Part shown: piece after piece, positions 55,641 to 64,000 of the stretch | Layout: each line of letters opens with the position of its first letter | Position numbering within the stretch: the first letter of the stretch is position 1 | NCBI GenBank assembly: GCA_021292105.1 | Contig: CM037861.1 | Location: 72,400,777 to 72,464,776, forward strand | Length of the DNA stretch: 64,000 nt | Source: Anadara kagoshimensis | Taxonomy: Eukaryota; Mollusca; Bivalvia; Arcoida; Arcidae | Reading direction: 5' to 3' | Notes under the pieces: model-generated | The model's input: the letters and a program-made list of their open reading frames with translations, nothing else | What the model was told of the DNA's origin: nothing | Databases searched by the model: none | Translations under genes and position numbers: made by a program

Positions 55641-58600
55641 GTGGTTTTCTCATATGTTCTTGGCAGTTCTGGTTATAGCTAAGTAAATGTTTTCTACTAC
55701 AACACTTATGTTTCTGGTATGTTCTTAGCAGTTCTGGTTATAGCCAAGTACATGTTTTTCTACTACAACACTTATGTTTCTGGTATGTTCTTAGCAGTTC
55801 TGGTTATAGCTAAGTACATGTTTTTCTACTACAACACTTATGTTTCTGGTATGTTCTTAGCAGTTCTGGTTATAGCTAAGTACATGTTTTTTTTACTACA
55901 ACACTTATGTTTCTGGTATGTTCTTGGCGGTTCTGGTTATAGCCAAGTACATGTTTTCTTCTACAACACTTATGTTTCTGGTATGTTCTTAGCAGTTCTG
56001 GTTATAGCCAAGTACATGTTTTTCTACTACAACATTTATGTTTCTGGTATGTTCTTAGCAGTTCTGGTTATAGCTAAGTACATGTTTTTCTACTACAACA
56101 CTTATGTTTCTGGTATGTTCTTAGCAGTTCTGGTTATAGCTAAGTAAATGTTTTTCTACTACAACACTTATGTTTCTGGTATGTTCTTGGCAGTTCTGGT
56201 TATAGCTAAGTACATGTTTTTTTTACTACAACACTTATGTTTCTGGTATGTTCTTGGCGTTCTGGTTATAGCCAAGTACATGTTTTCTTCTACAACACTT
56301 ATGTTTCTGGTATGTTCTTAGCAGTTCTGGTTATAGCTAAGTACATGTTTTTTTTTACTACAACACTTATGTTTCTGGTATGTTCTTAGCAGTTCTGGTT
56401 ATAGCCAAGTACATGTTTTCTTCTACAACACTTATGTTTCTGGTATGTTCTTAGCAGTTCTGGTTATAGCTAAGTACATGTTTTTTTACTACAACACTTA
56501 TGTTTCTGGTATGTTCTTAGCAGTTCTGGTTATAGCCAAGTACATGTTTTTCTACTACAACATTTATGTTTCTGGTATGTTCTTAGCAGTTCTGGTTATA
56601 GCTAAGTACATGTTTTTCTACTACAACACTTATGTTTCTGGTATGTTCTTAGCAGTTCTGGTTATAGCTAAGTAAATGTTTTTCTACTACAACACTTATG
56701 TTTCTGGTATGTTCTTGGCAGTTCTGGTTATAGCCAAGTACATGTTTTTCTACTACAACACTTATGTTTCTGGTATGTTCTTAGCAGTTCTGGTTATAGC
56801 CAAGTACATGTTTTCTTCTACAACACTTATGTTTCTGGTATGTTCTTAGCAGTTCTGGTTATAGCTAAGTACATGTTTTCTTCTACAACACTTATGTTTC
56901 TGGTATGTTCTTGGCGGTTCTGGTTATAGCCAAGTACATGTTTTCTTCTACAACACTTATGTTTCTGGTATGTTCTTAGCAGTTCTGGTTATAGCTAAGT
57001 ACATGTTTTTTTACTACAACACTTATGTTTCTGGTATGTTCTTGGCGGTTCTGGTTATAGCCAAGTACATGTTTTCTTCTACAACACTTATGTTTCTGGT
57101 ATGTTCTTGGCAGTTCTGGTTATAGCTAAGTACATGTTTTTTTTACTACAACACTTATGTTTCTGGTATGTTCTTGGCGGTTCTGGTTATAGCCAAGTAC
57201 ATTTTCTTCTACAACACTTATGTTTCTGGTATGTTCTTAGCAGTTCTGGTTATAGCTAAGTACATGTTTTTTTTTACTACAACACTTATGTTTCTGGTAT
57301 GTTCTTAGCAGTTCTGGTTATAGCCAAGTACATGTTTTCTTCTACAACACTTATGTTTCTGGTATGTTCTTAGAAGTTCTGGTTATAGCTAAGTAAATGT
57401 TTTTCTACTACAACACTTATGTTTCTGGTATGTTCTTAGCAGTTCTGGTTATAGCCAAGTACATGTTTTCTTCTACAACACTTATGTTTCTGGTATGTTC
57501 TTAGCAGTTCTGGTTATAGCTAAGTACATGTTTTTCTACTACAACACTTATGTTTTCTCATATGTTCTAGGTGGCTCTGGTTATAGCCAAGTACATGTTT
57601 TCTTCTACAACACTTATGTTTCTGGTATGTTCTTAGCAGTTCTGGTTATAGCTAAGTACATGTTTTTCTACTACAACACGTATGTTTCTGGTATGTTCTT
57701 GGCAGTTCTGGTTATAGCCAAGTACATGTTTTTCTACTACAACACTTATGTTTTCTCATATGTTCTAGGTGGCTCTGGTTATAGCCAAGTACATGTTTTC
57801 TACTTCAACACTTATGTTTCTGGTATGTTCTTGGCAGTTCTGGTTATAGCCAAGTACACGTTTTTCTACTACAACACTTATGTTTCTGGTATGTTCTTGG
57901 CAGTTCTGGTTATAGCCAAGTACATGTTTTTTTACTACAACACTTATGTTTTCTCATATTTTTTGGCGGTTCTGGTTATAGCCAAGTACACGTTTTTCTA
58001 CTACAACACTTATGTTTCTGGTATGTTCTTGGCGGTTCTGGTTATAGCCAAGTACATGTTTTTCTACTACATTTGTACAACACTTATGTTTTCTCATATG
58101 TTCTTGGCGGTTCTGGTTATAGCCAAGTACATGTTTTTCTACTACAACACTTATGTTGTCCCATATGTTCTTGGTGGTTCAGGTTATAGCCAAGTACATG
58201 TTTTTCTACTACAACACTTATGTTGTCCCATATGTTCTTGGTGGTTCTGGTTATAGCCAAGTACATGTTTTTCTACTACAACACTTATGTTGTCCCATAT
58301 GTTCTTGGTGGTTCTGGTTATAGCCAAGTACATGTTTTTCTGCTACAACACTTATGTTGTCCCATATGTTCTTGGCGGTTCTGGTTATAGCCAAGTACAT
58401 GTTTTTCTACTACAATACTTATGTTGTCCCATATGTTCTTGGTGGTTCTGGTTATAGCCAAGTACACGTTTTTCTACTACATTTGTACAACACTTATGTT
58501 TTCTCATATGTTCTTGGCAGTTCTGGTTATAGCCAAGTACACGTTTTTCTACTACATTTGTACAACACTTATGTTTTCTCATATGTTCTTGGCAGTTCTG

Positions 58601-60690
58601 GTTATAGCCAAGTACACGTTTTTCTACTACATTTGTACAACACTTATGTTTTCTCATATGTTCTTGGCAGTTCGGGTTATAGCCAAGTACACGTTTTTCT
58701 ACTACATTTGTACAACACTTATGTTTTATTATATGTTCTTGGCAGTTCTGTTTATAGCCAAGTACATACGTTTCTACTACATTTGTACAACACTTATGTT
58801 TTCTCATATGTTCTTGGCAGTTCTGGTTATAGCCAAGTACACGTTTTTCTACTACATTTGTACAACACTTATGTTTTCTCATATGTCCTTTGCGGTTCTG
58901 GTTATAGCCAAGTACATGTTTTTCTACTACATTTGTACAACACTTATGTTTTCTCATATGTTCTTGGCGGTTCTGGTTATAGCTAAGTACATGTTTTTTT
59001 TACTACAACACTTATGTTTTCTCATATTTTCTTGGCGGTTCTGGTTATAGCCAAGTACACGTTTTTCTACTACAACACTTATGTTTCTGGTATGTTATTG
59101 GCGGTTCTGGTTATAGCCAAGTACATGCTTTTCTACTACATTTGTACAACACTTATGTTTTCTCATTTGTTCTTGGCGGTTCTGGTTATAGCCAAGTACA
59201 TGTTTTCTACTACAACACTTATGTTTTCTCATATTTTTTGGCGGTTCTGGTTATAGCCAAGTACACGTTTTTCTACTACAACACTTATGTTTCTGGTATG
59301 TTCTTGGTGGTTCTGGTTATAGCCAAGTACATGTTTTTTCTACGACAACACTTATGTTGTCCCATATGTTCTTGGCGGTTCTGGTTATAGCCAAGTACAT
59401 GTTTTTCTACTACAACACTTATGTTGTCCCATATGTTCTTTGGGGTCCTGGTTATAGCCAAGTACATGTTTTTCTACTACAACACTGATGTTGTCCCCAT
59501 TTGTTTTTGGCAGCTCTGTTATAGCCAGTGCATGTTTTTCTACTACATTTGTACAACACTTATGTTTCTGGTATGTTGTTGGCGGTTCTGGTTATAGCCA
59601 AGTACATGTTTTTCTACTATAACAAGTATGTTTTCCCATATGTTCTTGGTGGCTCTTTTTATAGCCAAGTACACGGTTTTTTTACTATAACACGTATGTT
59701 TTCCCATATGTTCTTGGCAGTTCTGGTTATAGCCAAGTACACGTTTTTCTACTATAACACGTATGTTTTCCCATATGTTCTTGGCAGTTCTGGTTATAGC
59801 CAAGTACACGTTTTTCTACTATAACACGTATGTTTTCCCATATGTTCTTGGCAGTTCTGGTTATAGCCAAGTACACGTTTTTCTACTATAACACGTATGT
59901 TTTCCCATATGTTCTTGGCAGTTCTGGTTATAGCCAAGTACACGTTTTTCTACTATAACACGTATGTTTTCCCATATGTTCTTGGCAGTTCTGATTATAG
60001 CCAAGTGTACATGTTTTTCTTCTATAACACATATATTTTCCCATATGTTCTTGGTGGCTCTGGTTATAGCAAAGTGTACATGTTTTTCTACTACAACACT
60101 TATGTTTCCCCATATGTTCTTGGTGGCTCTGGTTATAGCCAAGTGTACATGTTTTTCTACTATAACACTTATGTTTCCCCATATGTTCTTGGTTGCTCTG
60201 GTTATAGCCAAGTGTACATGTTTTTCTACTACAACACTTATGTTTCCCCATATGTTCTTGGTGGCTCTGGTTATAGCCAAGTGTACATGTTTTTCTACTA
60301 CAACACTTATGTTTCCCCATATGTTCTTGGTGGCTCTGGTTATAGCCAAGTGTACATGTTTTTCTACTACAACACTTATGTTTCCCCATATGTTCTTGGT
60401 GGCTCTGGTTATAGCCAAGTGTACATGTTTTTCTACTATAACACTTATGTTTCCCCATATGTTCTTGGTGGCTCTGGCTATAGCCAAGTGTACATGTTTT
60501 TCTACTACAACACTTATGTTTCCCCATATGTTCTTGGTGGCTCTGGTTATAGCCAAGTGTACATGTTTTTTAACTGAAGGCTTGTGTGTTTTGTTGTATG
60601 TTCATGACAGTTCTGGTTATAGCCAAGTGTACATGTTTTTTAACTGAAGGCTTGTGTGTTTTGTTGTATGTTCATGACAGTTCTAGCTAA
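55641..60690 (+). repeat. Large minisatellite, 66 bp unit (up to about 75), about 75 copies, zoned
   Basis: The unit holds 'tatgttcttagcagttctgg', 'ttatagctaagtacatgttt' and 'ttctactacaacacttatgt'. Zones of local variants: 'tttctggtatgttcttagca' (55.7-57.5 kb), 'gttgtcccatatgttcttgg' (58.15-58.45), an 8-9 bp insertion giving 'acatttgtacaacac' (58.45-59.0), 'ataacacgtatgttttccca' (59.65-60.0) and 'gccaagtgtacatg' (60.0-60.56). The last two units (60560-60690) are a separate variant ending in 'ggcttgtgtgttttgttgta'. Because 66 is a multiple of 3, open frames of 76-253 codons appear on both strands; they encode only the 22-residue repeat. Confidence 0.97.
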
Positions 60691-61215
60691 GATACAAGAC
60701 TCATACATAAATGTATTGTAATAATTTTAGAAAATCCAATTTTATATATATATATATATACATATATCTTTTTTATTATAAAAGTATATATAAACTGTAC
60801 AATTAATCTGAAAATAAACATAAATTGTGTATCACATTGTAACATTAACATTCACGCAGTATGGTATAAAGATGAGGAGTATGCTACACTTTTTATGTGC
60901 CTGCTGCTTGCTCTGGAGATTCATAAGGTTCATAACCTTTAAGTACACCATGAAAACTTAACTTTAACGAGCCTGCATACAACTAATATGTCTTACCTAA
61001 CAAGCCTGCATTCCATCAGGATACAATCTGGTAAAAATACATATTATTGTAAATAACCCTCCATTCTTCTTAGCGTGAATGGTAAAACAAAAGTTTTCCA
61101 CATTTACAGCTTGGTATTACAAAGAAGATTTAATAGGTAAGTAACAGAATTAAAACTTTTAATGTCTAAGTGCAGGATTCAAAAAGCCAAGAAGGAGAGA
61201 AACTATTCTGAGAAT
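60691..61215. other. AT-rich spacer
   Basis: A (TA)n run lies at about 60745-60760. No gene recognised. Confidence 0.4.
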
Positions 61216-61218
61216 AAG

Positions 61219-61660
61219 TTGTATTGTGTGATATATAGGCTGTCCAATAATATTGTATCATGTGATAAACAGGCTTACCAATCAAATTGTATCATGTGAT
61301 AAACAGGCTGACCAATCAATTTGTATCATGTGATAAACAGGCTCACCAATCAAATTGTATCATGTGATAAACAGGCTGACCAATCAAATTGTATCATGTG
61401 ATAAACAGCCTGACCAATCAAATTTGTATCATGTGATAAACAGGCTCACCAATCAAATTGTATCATGTGATAAACAGGCTGACCAATCAAATTGTATCAT
61501 GTGATAAACAGGCTGACCAATCAAATTGTATCATGTGATAAACAGGCTCACCAATCAAATTGTATCATGTGATAAACAGGCTGACCAATCAAATTGTATC
61601 ATGTGATAAACAGCCTGACCAATCAAATTGTATCATGTGATAAACAGCCTGATCAATCAC
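61219..61660. repeat. Tandem repeat, 34 bp unit, about 13 copies
   Basis: The unit is tgtatcatgtgataaacagg + ctgaccaatcaaat. Variants gctcacc/gctgacc/cctgacc are ordered so that a block of about five units repeats. Every unit has a CCAAT word. Confidence 0.95.
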
Positions 61661-62245
61661 ATTCACATGTTATACATAGGTACTTGTTTTAATACATCTT
61701 AACAGATGTAGGCTTGGTCATGTGGATACTTCATTTCTAGACATTTTAAAAAATAAATATCGCTTATATTTTCAAAACTTTAAAATGAAAAACACATTGT
61801 TAATAAAAGAACAGCCTCAGTTTTACAAGCTGACATATCCTGATGTGAAATATAAATCTGGTATTTGACCATTATAAAGTCTTTACTTCTATTTTGTTCA
61901 GGTTGGCAAGATAAAAGCTGTGTATTCCCAACAAAGCAAACCATTATACACATGTAAATATAAATATCCACATTATAGATACAAAAATATATACTGAAGC
62001 TAAACAATCTATAGCACTAATTGTCAAAACAAAATATACTGTAATAAACATGTAACACATAAGGCTGTTTATGGTGTTTTTGAGGAAAACGAAAATGCAA
62101 AATTGAGACAATCTGCATGTGTTAACATAAAATATAAACAGCCTTTGATGTTCATGTATGACAAATAATGGAATGTAAAAAATTGAAATAAGAAATGATG
62201 TGATACTAACAATCGGGCTGAATTTAAGAATAGTGAGAATTGTAG
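61661..62245. other. AT-rich non-coding stretch
   Basis: No exon recognised. The hydrophobic minus frame at 61944-62252 is a product of AT-rich composition. Confidence 0.4.
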
Positions 62246-62249
62246 CAAT

Positions 62250-62300
62250 CAAGGTAGCCCAGTGTGTAGAGCATTCATCTATTATGCCAGAAGTCTGGGC
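62250..62300 (+). mobile_element. SINE head fragment
   Basis: 'aaggtagcccagtgtgtaga' + 'gcattcatct' matches the tRNA-like head with an A-box-like TAGCCCAGTGTG at 62254-62265; it breaks off before a B-box. Confidence 0.45.
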
Positions 62301-62664
62301 AATATTGCATAGATATTTTTCTATATTTTTATATGTAACTGTTGTGCATTTTATTTTAGTTTGTATTATTTGGTAAAAACTTCAAAAATAAAAATAAATT
62401 AAATCTGTGTGATAATGATGATATGCTTCCATGACAGCAAACATTTTCTAAATGTCAAGAAGGACACATCACTGCAAATTTAAGTAAAACAATATTTCCT
62501 TGGCAACAATTTTCACTTTACTCATTCCATTTTCACTTTCTGTAATGGTGCGTGATTCTTTTCTCACTACCTGTAATGATGAGTATGTGGGTTTTGTGTT
62601 TAACAGTCCTTTAATCATTATCAAATCTTCATCATTAAAATTGATTTCATTAATAATTGTCTCA
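62301..62664 (-). other. Likely 3' UTR of the minus-strand gene
   Basis: Lies directly after the stop of the exon at 62665-62934. A minus-strand AATAAA (TTTATT on +) at 62350-62355 would give a 3' UTR of roughly 310-330 bases. Confidence 0.4.
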
Positions 62665-62934
62665 TCATAAGACTTGTGTTTCTATGACAAATTCCTCATC
62701 AGCGGGATCTACTACTCTGGGACTTTCTGGAGGACTTCTTTCTGGTGAGGAATCATCCTTGATTTCGACCTCCATGGTAGCACTTTGATCCGAGTATCTA
62801 GGACTTGGTTCTGCCTCAGGAATTTGTTCTGGCTCCATTTCTCTTCTCTTCAGAACCTGAGCATATTGAGCATGTGGTTCTTCAGGCTCATATCCTCTGT
62901 TATCATACACAGGGTTCACACTTTTTTCTACAAC
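62665..62934 (-). CDS. Terminal coding exon: acidic, proline-rich tail with NPxY motif
   Basis: Read on the minus strand, an acceptor (tttttaattag) ends at 62935 and the exon opens with VVEKSVNPVYDNRGYEPEEP. It continues with about 70 residues rich in E, D, P and S and ends ...EEFVIETQVL with TGA at 62665-62667. There is no in-frame start near the beginning, so this is the last exon of a longer gene whose other exons lie beyond 64000. NPVY is an NPxY motif (PTB-domain binding or endocytic sorting in other proteins). YDNR fits a YxN SH2-docking consensus. Together they suggest the cytoplasmic tail of a membrane protein, which is inference. Composition and codon use clearly differ from the repeat frames around it. 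Protein family not recognised. Confidence 0.75.
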   Translation of the reverse strand, partial: VVEKSVNPVYDNRGYEPEEPHAQYAQVLKRREMEPEQIPEAEPSPRYSDQSATMEVEIKDDSSPERSPPESPRVVDPADEEFVIETQVL

Positions 62935-63016
62935 CTAATTAAAAACAACCAATAAATTAATTAACATATGTTATATAAGCTATGTCTATTCGATTTTTCG
63001 ATCTGTTTTTATTTTA
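62935..63016 (-). other. Intron start of the minus-strand gene (acceptor side)
   Basis: AT-rich sequence upstream of the acceptor. The intron continues through the SINE remnant and the 31-bp array to beyond the window. Confidence 0.5.
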
Positions 63017-63150
63017 AGCTTCTCTGTATGTGGGAGGTTGGGAGTCTGACAAAGACTATAAAATAAGCAGTAACTGTTCTCTTGCCAAGCATGCGCAGTC
63101 AGCATTTAGAAATAAAAGTTAAAGGTCCTTTGTAAGAAACCTTAAAAACT
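63017..63150 (+). mobile_element. SINE remnant leading into a minisatellite
   Basis: 'ctctgtatgtgggaggttgg' is a degenerate head. 'agtaactgttctcttgccaa', 'gcatttagaaataaaagtta' and 'aggtcctttgtaagaaacct' follow the SINE body order. The next body word, 'ctgtgtc.cagtaggcatg', is the one amplified in the adjoining array. Confidence 0.65.
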
Positions 63151-64000
63151 GATATACTGTGTCTCAGTAGGCATGACATGTGATATACTGTGTCTCAGTA
63201 GACATGACATGTGATATACTTTGTCTCAGTAGACATGACATGTGATATACTGTGTCTCAGTAGGCATGACATGTGATATACTGTGTCTCAGTAGACATGA
63301 CATGTGATATACTGTGTCTCAGTAGACATGACATGTGATATACTGTGTCTCAGTAGACATGACATGTGATATACTGTGTCTCAGTAGGCATGACATGTGA
63401 TATACTGTGTCTCAGTAGGCATGACATGTGACATACTGTGTCTCAGTAGGCATGACATGTAATATATTGTGTCTCAGTGGGCATGACATGTGATATACTG
63501 TGTCTCAGTCGGCATGACATGTGATATACTGTGTCTCAGTAGGCATGACATGTGATATACTGTCTCAGTGGGCATGACATGTGATATACTGTGTCTCAGT
63601 AGACATGACATGTGATATACTGTCTCAGTAGGCATGACATGTGATATACTGTGTCTCAGTGGGCATGACATGTGATATACTGTGTCTCAGTAGGCATGAC
63701 ATGTGATATACTGTCTCAGCGGGCATGACATGTGATATACTGTGTCTCAGTAGACATGACATGTGATATACTGTGTCTCAGTGGGCATGACATGTGATAT
63801 ACTGTGTCTCAGTAGGCATGACATGTGATATACTGTCTCAGCGGGCATGACATGTGATATACTGTGTCTCAGTAGACATGACATGTGATATACTGTGTCT
63901 CAGTGGGCATGACATGTGATATACTGTGTCTCAGTAGGCATGACATGTGATATACTGTGTCTCAGTAGGCATGACATGTGATATACTGTGTCTCAGTAGG
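63151..64000 (+). repeat. Minisatellite, 31 bp unit, at least 27 copies, running off the right edge
   Basis: The unit is tgatatactgtgtctcagta + ggcatgacatg. Variants are gtaggc/gtagac/gtgggc/gcgggc, and some units lack 'tg' in ctgtgtc. A four-unit block (marker 'tcagcgggcatg') repeats at 63717 and 63839, about 122 bp apart. The array lies in an intron of the minus-strand gene and derives from the SINE body. Confidence 0.95.

Noticed and set aside
55719..60647. Long hydrophobic frames on both strands of the 66-bp array
   Set aside because: Unit is a multiple of 3 with few stops; no non-repeat domain, and frames differ between zones.
61944..62252. 102-codon hydrophobic minus frame as a membrane protein exon
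   Set aside because: AT-rich composition alone yields such residues; no splice signals or family resemblance, and it lies beyond the probable 3' end of the minus-strand gene.

Overview
This window is eukaryotic, AT-rich and almost gene-free. A lophotrochozoan, most likely a bivalve mollusc, fits best. The reasons are a tRNA-derived SINE present in many broken copies, a dispersed element opening with a hairpin (agctcacctga / tgagct) of a kind common in molluscan genomes, the widespread 'ggtttcctctggg...tcctccacc' type repeat, hammerhead-ribozyme-like motifs of the type carried by Penelope-like elements and retrozymes, and extreme minisatellite content. The organism call is inference from repeat families, not from a gene.

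Only two coding pieces look real, and they sit at the two edges pointing towards each other. A short cysteine-containing reading frame enters at the left edge on the + strand and stops at 73. A terminal exon at 62665-62934 on the - strand has a clear splice acceptor and encodes a charged tail with an NPxY motif; its upstream exons lie beyond the right edge. I read the window as one intergenic stretch of about 62 kb between two convergent genes.

Tandem arrays fill roughly 29-30 kb, a little under half the window. By unit size the main ones are: 70 bp (2.06-3.59 kb), 19 bp (4.87-5.78), 53 bp (7.1-11.0), 20 bp (11.7-13.7), about 50 bp (22.6-24.2), 59 bp (27.0-29.4), 33 bp (34.7-35.6), 49 bp (35.6-36.5 and 39.7-40.7), 103 bp (41.6-42.9), 20-21 bp inverted arrays (46.4-47.6), 22 bp (47.9-49.2), 81 bp (52.3-52.8), 145 bp (53.2-55.6), 66 bp (55.6-60.7), 34 bp (61.2-61.7) and 31 bp (63.1 to the right edge). 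Several show higher-order periods. Nearly every long reading frame in the window lies inside one of these arrays and is an artefact of the repeat.

The arrays are interleaved with mobile DNA. There are about nine SINE copies or fragments and a LINE 3' end (16.97-17.53). A hAT-type element (19674-20956) has an 8-bp target duplication, and a nearby paralogous copy of its host repeat keeps the empty site. A dispersed repeat of at least 1.4 kb occurs three times (18.1, 24.7 and 50.5 kb). A foldback-like element (46417-47562) has terminal inverted repeats that contain tandem repeats. A tiny hairpin element of about 58 bp occurs three times, two of them as a head-to-head palindrome at 14.2 kb.

The most interesting signals are four related hammerhead-ribozyme-like motifs, one with every core residue intact (32961-33006), and the 59-bp array of about 41 units, which is a tandem amplification of a SINE's tRNA-like head so that almost every unit carries a Pol III A-box-like sequence. 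A second array at the right edge also grew from SINE sequence.
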